The notes under the pieces: generated by a model
The model's database searches: none
The model's input: the letters and a program-made list of their open reading frames with translations, nothing else
Told to the model about the DNA's origin: nothing
Shown here: piece after piece, positions 32,900 through 41,876 of the stretch
How the letters are laid out: each line of letters starts with the position of its first letter
Position numbering within the stretch: position 1 is the first letter of the stretch
Origin: Variovorax sp. Root411
GTDB lineage: Bacteria; Pseudomonadota; Gammaproteobacteria; Burkholderiales; Burkholderiaceae_C
Direction: 5' to 3'
Length of the DNA stretch: 64,000 nt
Assembly: GCF_001425205.1 (NCBI RefSeq)
Contig: NZ_LMDW01000015.1
Location: forward strand, 434,001-498,000
Made by a program: the position numbers and the translations under genes

Positions 32900-33823
32900 A
32901 TGACGACCACTTCCACGCCGGCCGCCGGCCAGGCCGCGCAGTCGAACTACTACCGGCCCAGCCGTACGATGCGCGCGCTGCGCTTCGGCCTGACCACCTC
33001 GCAGCGCCTCTGGCCCGCACTCGGCGTGCGCGCCGCGTATCGCCTGTTCGGTACGCCGCTGCCGCCCAAGTGGCTCTATCGCGGTCAGGGCCCCGGCGCG
33101 GAATGGCGGCGCGAGGGCTGGGCCTTCGAGGATGCGAACGTCGGCATCTACCACCTGGCCGCGCAGGACTCGGGTGCGGAGTCGGCGCCCGTGGTGCTGC
33201 TGGTGCACGGCTGGGGCGGGCACGCGGGGCAGATGCTGCCGCTCGCGCAGGCCGTGGCTGCGGCAGGGCTGCGGCCCGTGCTGCTCGAACTGCCGGCGCA
33301 TGGCCGCAGCGCGGGCACGATGAGCAACTCGCCGCAGTTCGCGCGCGCCATCGCCTACGTGGCAGCCCGGCTCGCGGCCGATGGCCACGCCTTGCGCGCC
33401 GCCGTCGCGCATTCGCTGGGTGCCAACGGGCTCGCTCTTGCGGCGGCGCGCGGCCTTCCGGCGGAGCGCCTCGTGCTGCTCGCGCCGCCTGCTTCGCCGC
33501 GCGAATACACGCGCTACTTCGCGCACACCTTCGGCCTCAGCGAGGCCACGCGCGGGGCGATGCAGCGGCTGTTCGAATCGCGTGAAGGCGTCCTGATGGC
33601 GCAGCTGGAGCCGGCCGCCGTAGGCCCGCGCATCGTGCAGCCGACGCTGATCGTGCACGACCGAGACGACCGCGTGAACCGCTTCGCCGATGCCGAGGCC
33701 TACCGCGATGCGATTCGCGGCGCGCAGCTGGCGGCCACGCAGGGGCTCGGGCACCGCCGCATCCTCCAGGCGCCGGAGGTGCTCGAGCAGGTGCTGCGCT
33801 TTCTTGCGGACCCCGTGCGCTGA
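32900..33823 (+). CDS. Alpha/beta hydrolase
   Basis: A 307-residue hydrolase. Oxyanion region VVLLVHGWGGHAGQM, nucleophile Ser in AVAHSLGANG, acid region IVHDRDDRVNRF and a late GLGHRRIL for the catalytic His. An N-terminal 70-residue extension precedes the fold. No signal peptide. It lies in the TetR-controlled operon with the microprotein, so it may process the TetR ligand or a membrane-active ester. Confidence 0.85.
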   Translation: MTTTSTPAAGQAAQSNYYRPSRTMRALRFGLTTSQRLWPALGVRAAYRLFGTPLPPKWLYRGQGPGAEWRREGWAFEDANVGIYHLAAQDSGAESAPVVLLVHGWGGHAGQMLPLAQAVAAAGLRPVLLELPAHGRSAGTMSNSPQFARAIAYVAARLAADGHALRAAVAHSLGANGLALAAARGLPAERLVLLAPPASPREYTRYFAHTFGLSEATRGAMQRLFESREGVLMAQLEPAAVGPRIVQPTLIVHDRDDRVNRFADAEAYRDAIRGAQLAATQGLGHRRILQAPEVLEQVLRFLADPVR

Positions 33824-33838
33824 GGCCCGCGAACCCCG

Positions 33839-34111
33839 TCAGCGCGCCGGCGCCGGGTCGGGCAGCTCGATCTTGATGTCGAGCACTTCGAGGTTGTCCT
33901 GGGTTTCCAGGTGCACCTTGATGTCGTCGGCGTTGATCGACACGTACTTGGAAATCACCGCCACCAGCTCGCGCTGGAGTTCGGGCAGATAGTCGGGGCG
34001 CTTCTTGCCGCTGAGGCTGGAGCGCTCGTGCGCGAGAATGATCTGCAGGCGCTCTTTCGCGACGCTTGCAGTCTTCTTCTTCTCGCCAAGCAGGAACGAG
34101 AGAAACGACAT
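33839..34111 (-). CDS. minE: Cell-division topological specificity factor MinE
   Basis: A 90-residue MinE. The N-terminal membrane/MinD-binding part reads [20 protein letters not shown] and the C-terminal topological domain includes [16 protein letters not shown]. It stimulates MinD ATPase to drive pole-to-pole oscillation. The start lies 2 bp after the minD stop. Confidence 0.95.
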   Translation of the reverse strand: MSFLSFLLGEKKKTASVAKERLQIILAHERSSLSGKKRPDYLPELQRELVAVISKYVSINADDIKVHLETQDNLEVLDIKIELPDPAPAR

Positions 34112-34113
34112 GC

Positions 34114-34929
34114 CTACTTGCCTCCGAAGATCCGCTTGAAGAAGCTGGGCTTCTCGGCGTCGACGAAGCGCATCGGCTTGTCCTCTCCGAGGAAGCGCGC
34201 CACCACGTCGCTGTAGGCCTGTGCCACATCGGTTTCCTTGTCGTGGATCGCGGGCACGCCCTGGTTCGAGGCATGCAGCACGCTTTCCGACTCGGGGATC
34301 ACGCCGATGAGCTTGATGCGCAGGATGTCCTGGATGTCTTCCAGCGAGAGCATCTGTCCGCCCGCCACCCGGTTCGGGTTGTAGCGGGTGATCAGCAGGT
34401 GCTCCTTGATCGGATCGCCGCCTTCCTTGGCGCGCTTGGTCTTGCTGCTGAGCATGCCCAGGATGCGATCCGAGTCGCGCACCGAAGAGACTTCGGGGTT
34501 GGTGACGATCAGCGCCTCGTCGGCGAAGTGCATGGCCATCATGGCGCCGGTCTCGATGCCCGCGGGCGAGTCGCAGACGATGTAGTCGAACTCCATCGCG
34601 GCGAGGTCGTTCAGGATCTTCTCGACGCCCTCTTGCGTGAGCGCTTCCTTGTCGCGGGTCTGCGAGGCGGCCAGCACGAACAGGTTGTCGCACTGCTTGT
34701 CCTTGATGAGCGCCTGGCTCAGGTTGGCTTCGCCCTGGATGACGTTGATCAGGTCGTACACCACGCGGCGTTCGCAGCCCATGATCAGGTCGAGGTTGCG
34801 CAGGCCCACGTCGAAGTCGATCACCGCCGTCTTCTTGCCCGCGAGCGCGAGCCCCGACGCGAAGCTGGCGCTCGTCGTCGTCTTGCCGACGCCGCCCTTG
34901 CCCGAAGTCACCACCACAATTTTGGCCAT
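34114..34929 (-). CDS. minD: Septum-site determining ATPase MinD
   Basis: A 271-residue ATPase with deviant Walker [10 protein letters not shown] at 10-18, [11 protein letters not shown] and the C-terminal amphipathic membrane-targeting helix (FFKRIFGGK). Two ATGs (34935 and 34929) stand in frame; the second has better spacing from AAGGA and matches the family start [10 protein letters not shown]. minC lies upstream with a repeat-bearing 128-bp gap. Confidence 0.96.
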   Translation of the reverse strand: MAKIVVVTSGKGGVGKTTTSASFASGLALAGKKTAVIDFDVGLRNLDLIMGCERRVVYDLINVIQGEANLSQALIKDKQCDNLFVLAASQTRDKEALTQEGVEKILNDLAAMEFDYIVCDSPAGIETGAMMAMHFADEALIVTNPEVSSVRDSDRILGMLSSKTKRAKEGGDPIKEHLLITRYNPNRVAGGQMLSLEDIQDILRIKLIGVIPESESVLHASNQGVPAIHDKETDVAQAYSDVVARFLGEDKPMRFVDAEKPSFFKRIFGGK

Positions 34930-34974
34930 GGCCATTCCTTCTTGTTTCGATTCAGTTGTTGGTTGTATGAGATG

Positions 34975-35052
34975 CGGTCGCCGCCGGGCCGCCCCTCCCC
35001 CTCGGGGGGTGGCGAATGACACGCAGCGAAGCGGAGTGCAAAGCCGGGGGGC
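34975..35052 (-). repeat. Intra-operonic repeat between minC and minD
   Basis: A GC-rich element with a CCCC/GGGG hairpin (CCCCTCCCCCTCGGGGGG), the module GCCGGGCCGC and the ACGCAGCGAAGCGGAG tract. A diverged copy lies between the substrate-binding and permease genes at 49322-49394. It reads leftward with minC, minD and minE. Confidence 0.6.
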
Positions 35053-35057
35053 GCATA

Positions 35058-35813
35058 TCAGATCGAGTCGATTGCAATCTTCTTGCCATCCAGGCGCACC
35101 TGGGCCGACCTGCCCAGCACCGTGTCGGGCAGCGGCACCTCGTTGGTGCGGTAGATGCCCGCAATGGCCACCAGCTGCGCTTCCATGCAGGTCGAGAAGA
35201 TCCGCGCCTCGGTGTTGCCGCGTGCGCCGGCAATGGCCTTGCCTCGCAGCGGCGCGTAAACATGCACGTTGCCGTCGGCGATGACTTCGGCGCCGAAGCT
35301 CACCACCGCGGTCACCACCACGTCGCCGCCGCGGGCGTAGACCTGCTGGCCCGAACGCAGCGGCTTGTCGATCAGCAGCGTGCCGTTGGCCGGCACCGGC
35401 ACTTCGCGCACGATCTGCGGGGCTTCCGATGCGGGCGCCTCGGCTGGCGGCGCCGGTGCACGGGGGGCGGGTGCCGCGGGCATGGCCGCCACCGAGAGGC
35501 CGGCGGCGCGCGCTGCGGCGTTCTGCGCGGCATTGCCGCCGCGCACCGCGATGGGCTGGGTCTGGTGGCGCGCCAGCAGGCTGCGCAGGGCGGCGAAGTC
35601 GATGTCGCCATCGCCCTGTGCCTCCTGCAGCAGCGAGAGATCGATCACCACCGGCTCCTGCTCGAAGAAGTCGGGCGAATCGGCCAGCTGGGCGTCGAGC
35701 GCCTCGGCCAGCACGTCCAGGTCGGACGTCTTCAGGATCACTGCGATCAGCGGCAGCGTGGCGCTCTTGAATTCGAAAACCGCCTTGGTGCGCGCGGCGG
35801 AGACATCGGCCAT
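35058..35813 (-). CDS. minC: Septum-site determining inhibitor MinC
   Basis: A 251-residue FtsZ inhibitor. N-terminal FtsZ-binding domain (FEFKSATLPLIAVILKTSDL), an Ala/Pro-rich linker at about 125-155, and a C-terminal right-handed beta domain (VRSGQQVYARGGDVVVTA-like segment with GAEVIADGNVHVYAPLRG) that binds MinD. The ATG at 35813 matches the family start; an upstream in-frame start is unlikely. First gene of the minCDE operon. Confidence 0.95.
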   Translation of the reverse strand: MADVSAARTKAVFEFKSATLPLIAVILKTSDLDVLAEALDAQLADSPDFFEQEPVVIDLSLLQEAQGDGDIDFAALRSLLARHQTQPIAVRGGNAAQNAAARAAGLSVAAMPAAPAPRAPAPPAEAPASEAPQIVREVPVPANGTLLIDKPLRSGQQVYARGGDVVVTAVVSFGAEVIADGNVHVYAPLRGKAIAGARGNTEARIFSTCMEAQLVAIAGIYRTNEVPLPDTVLGRSAQVRLDGKKIAIDSI

Positions 35814-35943
35814 TGGGAAAACGTCGGTGCGAAAAGCGTTGGAGTCTAACGGGCGCGGGCCAAACCCCAATGAACAGGCCCTGCTTCAGGCCCCCGGGAG
35901 AACACTTCTTTCACGAGGTTGCACTTTTCCCGGGTGCCTTGCG

Positions 35944-37227
35944 TCAGTTCTTCGAGCGCCCCAGCAGCGCGTAAAGGAGGATCGCGCCGAAGGTCGCGGT
36001 GCCGATGCCACCGAGCGCGAAGTCACCGAACTTCAGCGTGAAGTCGCCGGTGCCGATGATCAGCGTGATGGCCGCGACGATGAGGTTCCTGTTCTGCGAG
36101 AAGTCGACCTTGTTGTCGACCCAGATCTTGGCGCCCGCGATCGCGATCAGGCCGAACACCACGATGCTCACGCCGCCCATCACCGGCAGCGGAATCGCCT
36201 GGATCAGCGCACCGAACTTGGGGCTGAAGCCCAGCACCAGCGCGATGAGTGCCGCCACCACGAACACCGCGGTCGAGTAGATGCGCGTGGCCGCCATCAC
36301 GCCGATGTTCTCGGCGTAGGTGGTCACGCCCGTGCCGCCGGCCGCGCCGCTCACCACCGTGGCGATACCGTCGCCGATGAAGGCGCGGCCGATGTACGGG
36401 TCGAGGTTGCGGCCCGTCATGGCCGTCACTGCCTTCAGGTGGCCGAGGTTCTCCGCCACCAGGATGATCGCCACGGGCGCGATCAGCAGCATCGCGTTGG
36501 CCGTGAACACCGGCGCCGTGAAGGTCGGCAGGCCAAACCAGGCCGCATTGGCGATGCCGCTCAGGTCGACCGGCTTGCCCATGCCCAGGACGTTGGTCAG
36601 CACCGCATAGACGATGGTGGCCAGGACCAGCCCGACCAGGATCAGCAGGCGCTGCAGCATGCCGCGCGTGAACACCGCCACCAGCCCCACGCAGAGGAAG
36701 GTCACGGCCTGCATCCACGAGTCGAAGTTGCTGGCCGCCATGTTCTTGATCGGCACGCTCGCGAGGTTGAGCCCGATCACAGCCACCACCGCGCCCGTGA
36801 CCACCGGCGGCATGACGCGCTCGATCCAGCCGGTGCCGATGGCCTGCACCAGCGCCCCGATCAGGATGTACACCACCCCGCAGGCCACGATGCCGCCCAG
36901 CGCCACCGCGATGTTGGCGTTGGGCCCCTTGCCCGCATAGCCGCTGGCCGCGATCACCACGCCGATGAAGGCGAAGCTCGAGCCCAGGTAGCTCGGCACC
37001 TTGCCGCCGGTCACGAAGTAGAAGATCAGCGTGCCGATGCCGCTCATCAGGATCGCGATGTTGGGGTTGAAGCCCATCAGGATCGGCGCCAGCACCGTGG
37101 CGCCGAACATCGCGATGACGTGTTGCACGCCCATGGCGCCGGTCTGCAGCCATGGCAGCCGCTCGTCGGGCGCGATGACCGCGCCGTTGGCCAGCGTGGA
37201 TGCCGGCCTTTCAGTCCACTTGAACAT
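35944..37227 (-). CDS. uraA: Uracil/xanthine permease (NCS2 family)
   Basis: A 427-residue nucleobase:cation symporter with about 14 membrane segments. The N-terminal MGVQHVIAMFGATVLAPIL and the conserved NIGVMAATRIYSTAVFV region and GGVSIVVFGLIAIAGAKIW resemble UraA. Uracil is the likely substrate. Start ATG 37227. It lies 67 bp downstream of the thioesterase gene. Confidence 0.9.
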   Translation of the reverse strand: MFKWTERPASTLANGAVIAPDERLPWLQTGAMGVQHVIAMFGATVLAPILMGFNPNIAILMSGIGTLIFYFVTGGKVPSYLGSSFAFIGVVIAASGYAGKGPNANIAVALGGIVACGVVYILIGALVQAIGTGWIERVMPPVVTGAVVAVIGLNLASVPIKNMAASNFDSWMQAVTFLCVGLVAVFTRGMLQRLLILVGLVLATIVYAVLTNVLGMGKPVDLSGIANAAWFGLPTFTAPVFTANAMLLIAPVAIILVAENLGHLKAVTAMTGRNLDPYIGRAFIGDGIATVVSGAAGGTGVTTYAENIGVMAATRIYSTAVFVVAALIALVLGFSPKFGALIQAIPLPVMGGVSIVVFGLIAIAGAKIWVDNKVDFSQNRNLIVAAITLIIGTGDFTLKFGDFALGGIGTATFGAILLYALLGRSKN

Positions 37228-37294
37228 TGCTTTCGTCTCCTCTTGTTGGTGGGGCGTGATTGTGGTCGATGAACCCCGGCCCGAACACCGCCGC

Positions 37295-37717
37295 TCAGCG
37301 CGCCTGCAGCACCGCCATCGTGATGCGCGACACGCAGGTCAGCTCGCCCGCCTCGTTCGTCAGGTCGATCTGCCAGACCTGCGTGCTGCGGCCGCGGTGC
37401 ACCGGCCGTGCCGTCCCGATGACCCAGCCGCTGGTGACGGAGCGGATGTGGTTCGCGTTGATGTCCAGGCCCACCGCGCGGTCGCCCTCGGGCGCCGAGT
37501 AGTGGGCGCCGCAGGAGCCCAGCGTTTCGGCCAGCACCACCGACACGCCGCCGTGCAGGATGCCGTAGGGCTGGCGCGTGCGCTCGTCCACCGGGCAGCG
37601 GGCGCGGATGAAGTCGTCGCCCACCTCCAGGAATTCCATGCCCAGCGCGGAGACGACGGTGCCGACGTGGTTGCGGGTCAGCTCCTCAACGGAGACTTCT
37701 TTTTTCCAGATACGCAT
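37295..37717 (-). CDS. PaaI/EntH-type hotdog thioesterase
   Basis: A 140-residue hotdog-fold acyl-CoA thioesterase with the motif PYGILHGGVSVVLAETLGS, where the aspartate/glutamate and histidine bind the thioester, and GLDINANHIRSV. It resembles YbdB/MenI, which cleave aromatic or DHNA-type CoA esters. It lies leftward before the permease. Confidence 0.87.
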   Translation of the reverse strand: MRIWKKEVSVEELTRNHVGTVVSALGMEFLEVGDDFIRARCPVDERTRQPYGILHGGVSVVLAETLGSCGAHYSAPEGDRAVGLDINANHIRSVTSGWVIGTARPVHRGRSTQVWQIDLTNEAGELTCVSRITMAVLQAR

Positions 37718-37807
37718 GCGGTACTTCCTTCTTGCCTGTAAAGGGACTCAAAACTATAGCGATGGCGACTGACAAACCGAGTCGCCTTTGCGTGCTAGCT
37801 TGAATCG

Positions 37808-39130
37808 ATGAAGCACCCTGTCCGCCGCTGGCTCATGGGCATCGCCGCAGCGCTGCTGCTGGGCGTGGGCGCGCTGGTGTGGGTGGTGAGCATGCGCCTT
37901 CCCTCAGATGACGAGGTGGCCGCGAAGATCGCCCAAGGCTTCGAGAAGCGCTTCGGCGTTGCCCTGAAGGTCGGCGGGGCCCATTGGTCGCTGCTGCCCG
38001 TGCCCGTGCTGGCGCTGTCCGACCTCGCCACCGACCAGCCGCGCCCCATCACCCTGCGCCGCCTGACCCTGCGGCTGCAGCTCGCGCCGCTGCTGCGGCG
38101 CATCGTTGCCGTGGACGACCTCGAGATCGAAAGCCTGGTGCTGCCGCGCGCCTCGGTGCGGGCATTCCGGGGCAGGGGCCCCAAGCCCCAGGAGGACAGC
38201 GGCAAGCTGGTGGCGCTGCCCGCGCCATGGACGCTGGCCCCCGTGCCGCTGGAACAGCTGCGCTGGCGCGACGTGGTCTGGATCGACCGGCGCGATATTG
38301 CGCTGGCCTACGACGGCGAAATCCGCTTCGACCCCGGCTGGCGCCCGCGCCAGGCCCGGCTCGAGCGCGCCGGCGCCACGCCGCTCACGCGCCTGCGGCT
38401 GGACCGCTTGGACGGGCAGGACCGCTGGCGCACCCGCATCGAGGCGGGCGGCGGCACGTGGAACGGTGTCGCCCGCCTCGAGACACCGCCCGGCGGCAAG
38501 TTGCAGGTGTCGGCCGAGTTGGAGCCGCGCCAGGTCGACATCGAAAGCCTGGTCCACGCCTTCGGCCGCCGCACCTCGGTGGCAGGCAAGGTCTCGGGCC
38601 ACACCACGCTCAGGGCCGAGGCCGAAGGCGCCGAGGAACTGGGCGCGCTGATCCGCAGCCTGCACACCCGCACCACCTTCTCGGTGCAGCCCGCCACCCT
38701 CACCGGGCTGGACGTGGCCAAGGCCGTCACCACGGCCGGCATCAGCCGCGGCGGCCGCACCGCGCTGGACGAACTCACCGGCACGCTCGACACCCAGGGC
38801 ACCGGAAACGGCGTGGTGATGCAGTACGGCAACCTCAAGGCCCGCTCGGGCGTGCTCACTGCGAGCGGTAACCTGAAGCTGTTCAATCGCAAGCTCGACG
38901 GCGAGATCGCGGTGGACCTCGTCGATGGCGTGGTCGGCGTGCCGCTCAAGGTGAGCGGCACCGTGAGCGACCCCGAGCTGTCGCTGACCGGCGCCGCCCT
39001 CACCGGCGCGGCCATCGGCAGCGCGGTGCTGCCGGGCGTGGGCACGGCCATCGGGGCGCGTGTGGGGCAGCAGGTGGAGAAGCTTTTCGGCGGGAGCGAG
39101 CCGAAGAAGAAGGCCGCGCCCAGACGCTGA
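37808..39130 (+). CDS. AsmA-family protein
   Basis: A 440-residue protein with one N-terminal membrane helix (MGIAAALLLGVGALVWVV) followed by a long beta-rich periplasmic AsmA region (LKVGGAHWSLLPVPVLALSD, TLTGLDVAKAVTTAGISRGG, VPLKVSGTVSDPELSLTGAA). AsmA-like proteins bridge membranes and affect lipid transport or outer-membrane assembly. It is shorter than E. coli AsmA. It is convergent with the enoyl-CoA hydratase gene, 11 bp away. Confidence 0.85.
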   Translation: MKHPVRRWLMGIAAALLLGVGALVWVVSMRLPSDDEVAAKIAQGFEKRFGVALKVGGAHWSLLPVPVLALSDLATDQPRPITLRRLTLRLQLAPLLRRIVAVDDLEIESLVLPRASVRAFRGRGPKPQEDSGKLVALPAPWTLAPVPLEQLRWRDVVWIDRRDIALAYDGEIRFDPGWRPRQARLERAGATPLTRLRLDRLDGQDRWRTRIEAGGGTWNGVARLETPPGGKLQVSAELEPRQVDIESLVHAFGRRTSVAGKVSGHTTLRAEAEGAEELGALIRSLHTRTTFSVQPATLTGLDVAKAVTTAGISRGGRTALDELTGTLDTQGTGNGVVMQYGNLKARSGVLTASGNLKLFNRKLDGEIAVDLVDGVVGVPLKVSGTVSDPELSLTGAALTGAAIGSAVLPGVGTAIGARVGQQVEKLFGGSEPKKKAAPRR

Positions 39131-39141
39131 AGCCAGGCGCT

Positions 39142-39918
39142 TCAGTGCCCGGACCCGCCGTGGCGGCCGGCGCCTCCAGCGAAGCGCGCGGCGCCGGCTT
39201 CGCCCTCGGCGACGACCATCGGCACGCCCAGCGCGCCTTCGCGGCGCAGCGCTTCGGCCAGCGGGATGTTCCATTGTTCGTAGGCGCTGCGGCGATCGGC
39301 CAGCATGCATTGCTGCGGGAACGCTGCGAGCTGGCGGGCCAGTTCCTGCGCGGCGGCCAGCGCGCCGCCCGGTGGCGTGACGCGGTTGACGAGGCCCATC
39401 GCCAGCGCCTCGGCCGCGCCCACCGCACGGCCCGAAAGAATCATGTCGAGCGCGCGGCCCATGCCCACGATGCGCGGCAGCCGCACCGTGCCGCCGTCGA
39501 TCAGCGGCACGCCCCAGCGGCGGCAGAACACCCCGAACACCGCGTCTTCGTCGGCCACGCGGAGGTCGGCCAGCAGCGCGAGTTCGAGGCCGCCCGCCAC
39601 CGCGTAGCCGTTCACCGCCGCGATCAGCGGCTTCGACAGCGCCATGCGCGTCGGCCCCATCGGGCCGCTGCCGCCGCCTTGGGGATCGAGCTCGTTGCGG
39701 CGGGCCGGGTCACCCACGGCCGCGAGGTCGGCACCCGCGCAGAAATTGCCGCCCGCGCCGGTCAGCACCGCGACGCGCAGTGCGTCGTTGGCCTCGAAAC
39801 GCTCGAAGGCTTCGCGCAGCTCGGCGGCCATGGGACCGTCGACGGCGTTGCGCTTGTTCGCGCGGTTCATCGTGATCGTGCAGACCGTGTCTTCGATGCC
39901 GTATGTGACGTGCTGCAT
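39142..39918 (-). CDS. Enoyl-CoA hydratase/isomerase family protein
   Basis: A 258-residue crotonase. Motifs: GAGGNFCAGADLAAV and NGYAVAGGLELALLADLRVA, with the oxyanion glycines intact. Start at 39918 has GGAG 8 bases upstream; an in-frame ATG two codons earlier is possible. It lies 31 bp downstream of the feruloyl-CoA synthase-like ligase, so it may hydrate or cleave the enoyl-CoA made there, but it does not look like the canonical feruloyl-CoA hydratase/aldolase N-terminus. Confidence 0.85.
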   Translation of the reverse strand: MQHVTYGIEDTVCTITMNRANKRNAVDGPMAAELREAFERFEANDALRVAVLTGAGGNFCAGADLAAVGDPARRNELDPQGGGSGPMGPTRMALSKPLIAAVNGYAVAGGLELALLADLRVADEDAVFGVFCRRWGVPLIDGGTVRLPRIVGMGRALDMILSGRAVGAAEALAMGLVNRVTPPGGALAAAQELARQLAAFPQQCMLADRRSAYEQWNIPLAEALRREGALGVPMVVAEGEAGAARFAGGAGRHGGSGH

Positions 39919-39949
39919 GGCCATGTCTCCAAGGGTCGGGATTCGGGGT

Positions 39950-41752
39950 TCAGCCCGGGCGCACCACCTGCTTGCCGCCGGGCGCATGCAGCCGCGCCAC
40001 GTCGGCCGCGCGCCGCATCAGCACGGCGCGCTGGTTGATGTAGCCCTTGTCGGTGATCTCGCCCGCGTCGAGGCTCGGGGGCTCGGCCAGCACCAATGCG
40101 CAGGCCGGGCATTGCGAGGAGCCCGCGCCTTCGTCGCGCAGCGTGCGCAGCACGCCGGCGATGCGTTCATCCAAGGCCTCGGGCGCGAGCGTGGCGCCTT
40201 GCGGGCTGGGGAACACCAGCATGCCGATCTCGTCGCGGTCGTGGCCGGTGAGCACCACGTCCTGCGCATGCGGCGCAAGCAGCGACACCAGCTTCACACG
40301 CAGCGTGCCCACCGACACCCAGGTGCCGCTCGAGAGCTTGAAGTCTTCCGCCACGCGGCCGTTGAAGATCACGCCCTGCGCGGGCTCGGCCGGGTTCGCG
40401 AGGAAGCCGGCGTCGCCGATGCGGTAGTAGCCTTCCTCGTCGAAGGCCTGCGCCGTTTCGCGCGGTGCATCGCGGTAGCCGGGGAACACCGAAACGCCCT
40501 TGACGCGCATCTCCAGCTTTTCGCCGTTGGGCACGAACTTCAGCTCCAACCCCGGCAGCGGCGCGCCGATGCAGCCGGCGCCGTCGAGCTTCCAGTGCGC
40601 GGAGGTGATGGCGGGCGAGGTTTCGGTCGCGCCCCACGAGGTGGTGAGCCACAGCGGCCGCGTGGGCCGGACGCGCGCAGCCACCGCTTCGAGCCGCTGC
40701 CAGGTGGAAGGCGCGAGCGCCGCCGCCGCGTAGAAGGCCAGCCGCAAACGCGAGAACACCTCGGTGGCCAGCGCGTCGTCGGCTTCGAGAAAGGGCAGCA
40801 GCATGTCGAAGCCGCGCGGCACGTTGAACAGCAGCGTGGGCTTCACCTCGCGCAGGTTGCGCACGGTCTTCTCGATCAGGCCCGGCGCGGGCCGGCCCTC
40901 GTCGATGTAGAGCGCGCCGCCGTGGCACAGCACCATGTTCAGGTTGTGGTTTGCGCCGAAGGTGTGGCTCCAGGGCAGCCAGTCGACCAGCACCGGCGCT
41001 TCTCGCATGAGGAAGCGCCAGGTCTGCGCCATCATCTGCTGGTTGGCGCAGAGCATGCGGTGCGTGTTGATGACCACCTTGGGCTTGCCGGTGGAGCCGG
41101 AGGTCAGCAGGTACTTGGCGTGCGTGTCGGGCAGCACGTCGGCGAAGGCCTGCATGACGGCGGGCGTTTCCTTCACCGCGAGCAGCTGCCCGAACGCCAT
41201 CGCGCCGGGATGCGCCTCGGCGTTGCGGCTGAACACCGTGACGGCCTCGACGCCGCAGCCCGCGAGCGAGCCGCCGTACACCTTGGCGTCGGATGCGTAG
41301 ATCAGCCCCGGCTTCAGCGCCTGCAGCATGCCGTGCAGCCGCGACGGGTCTTTCGCCATGCGCGAGTAGGCACTCGACAACGAGCATGCGGTGCGGCCGA
41401 TGTGCATGGCGGCCAGCATCAGCACCGCGTGGTCGATGGCGTTGTCCGACAGGATCACGACCGGCTGGCCCGGCGGCAGGTTCATGTCGAGCAGCGCCTG
41501 GGCGACGGCGCCCACGGCGTGACGCAGCGCGCGGTAGTCGAGCTTGCGCCAGCCTTCGCCTGTTTCGTTGCGCTCGGCGAAGGCCAGTGCGTCGGGTGTC
41601 TCATGCGCCCAGCGCTCGATCCATTCGCCGATGCAGCGCGCATAGGGCTTCAGCGCCATTGGCGATCGCAAGGCGAAGGAGCCGTCGTCGAAGTCGATGC
41701 GCACGGTGCGGGGCGGGGCGATCAGGTTTTCATCGAGTAGGAAGTCAGTCAT
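39950..41752 (-). CDS. fcs: Feruloyl-CoA synthase-like acyl-CoA ligase
   Basis: A 600-residue ANL-superfamily ligase activating a carboxylic acid with ATP and CoA. P-loop LLTSGSTGKPK, aromatic/acid-binding region SWGATETSPAI, and the late GYINQRAVLMRR. The length of 600 and N-terminus (RTVRIDFDDGSFALRSPMAL) are typical of feruloyl-CoA synthases. The start ATG at 41752 has no clear Shine-Dalgarno; immediately upstream is repeat copy C. An enoyl-CoA hydratase follows. Confidence 0.82.
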   Translation of the reverse strand: MTDFLLDENLIAPPRTVRIDFDDGSFALRSPMALKPYARCIGEWIERWAHETPDALAFAERNETGEGWRKLDYRALRHAVGAVAQALLDMNLPPGQPVVILSDNAIDHAVLMLAAMHIGRTACSLSSAYSRMAKDPSRLHGMLQALKPGLIYASDAKVYGGSLAGCGVEAVTVFSRNAEAHPGAMAFGQLLAVKETPAVMQAFADVLPDTHAKYLLTSGSTGKPKVVINTHRMLCANQQMMAQTWRFLMREAPVLVDWLPWSHTFGANHNLNMVLCHGGALYIDEGRPAPGLIEKTVRNLREVKPTLLFNVPRGFDMLLPFLEADDALATEVFSRLRLAFYAAAALAPSTWQRLEAVAARVRPTRPLWLTTSWGATETSPAITSAHWKLDGAGCIGAPLPGLELKFVPNGEKLEMRVKGVSVFPGYRDAPRETAQAFDEEGYYRIGDAGFLANPAEPAQGVIFNGRVAEDFKLSSGTWVSVGTLRVKLVSLLAPHAQDVVLTGHDRDEIGMLVFPSPQGATLAPEALDERIAGVLRTLRDEGAGSSQCPACALVLAEPPSLDAGEITDKGYINQRAVLMRRAADVARLHAPGGKQVVRPG

Positions 41753-41772
41753 TTTTTTGTTCCATGGCACTT

Positions 41773-41850
41773 TGTTCGGGGCGCGTGCCCAGGGCGCCGG
41801 GTACTCCCCGGAGCAAGGTACCCCGTCGGCGTGGTCGCACCCCGAACAAG
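41773..41850 (-). repeat. Mosaic palindromic repeat, centre-less copy C
   Basis: Ends in the 10-bp inverted repeat TTGTTCGGGG / CCCCGAACAA. Read on the minus strand it has CACGCCGACGGGGTACC, then directly GGGGAGTACCCGG; these are the outer borders of copies A and B with the roughly 180-bp palindromic centre missing. It occupies the leader of the ligase gene. Confidence 0.75.
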
Positions 41851-41876
41851 ACGCCCCATGCACAGCAAAGCCTCAT

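Noticed and set aside
35365..37272. 635-codon frame opposite minC and the permease
   Set aside because: Composition (His, Arg, Asp repeats) is that of an antisense shadow; the permease is clear on the other strand.
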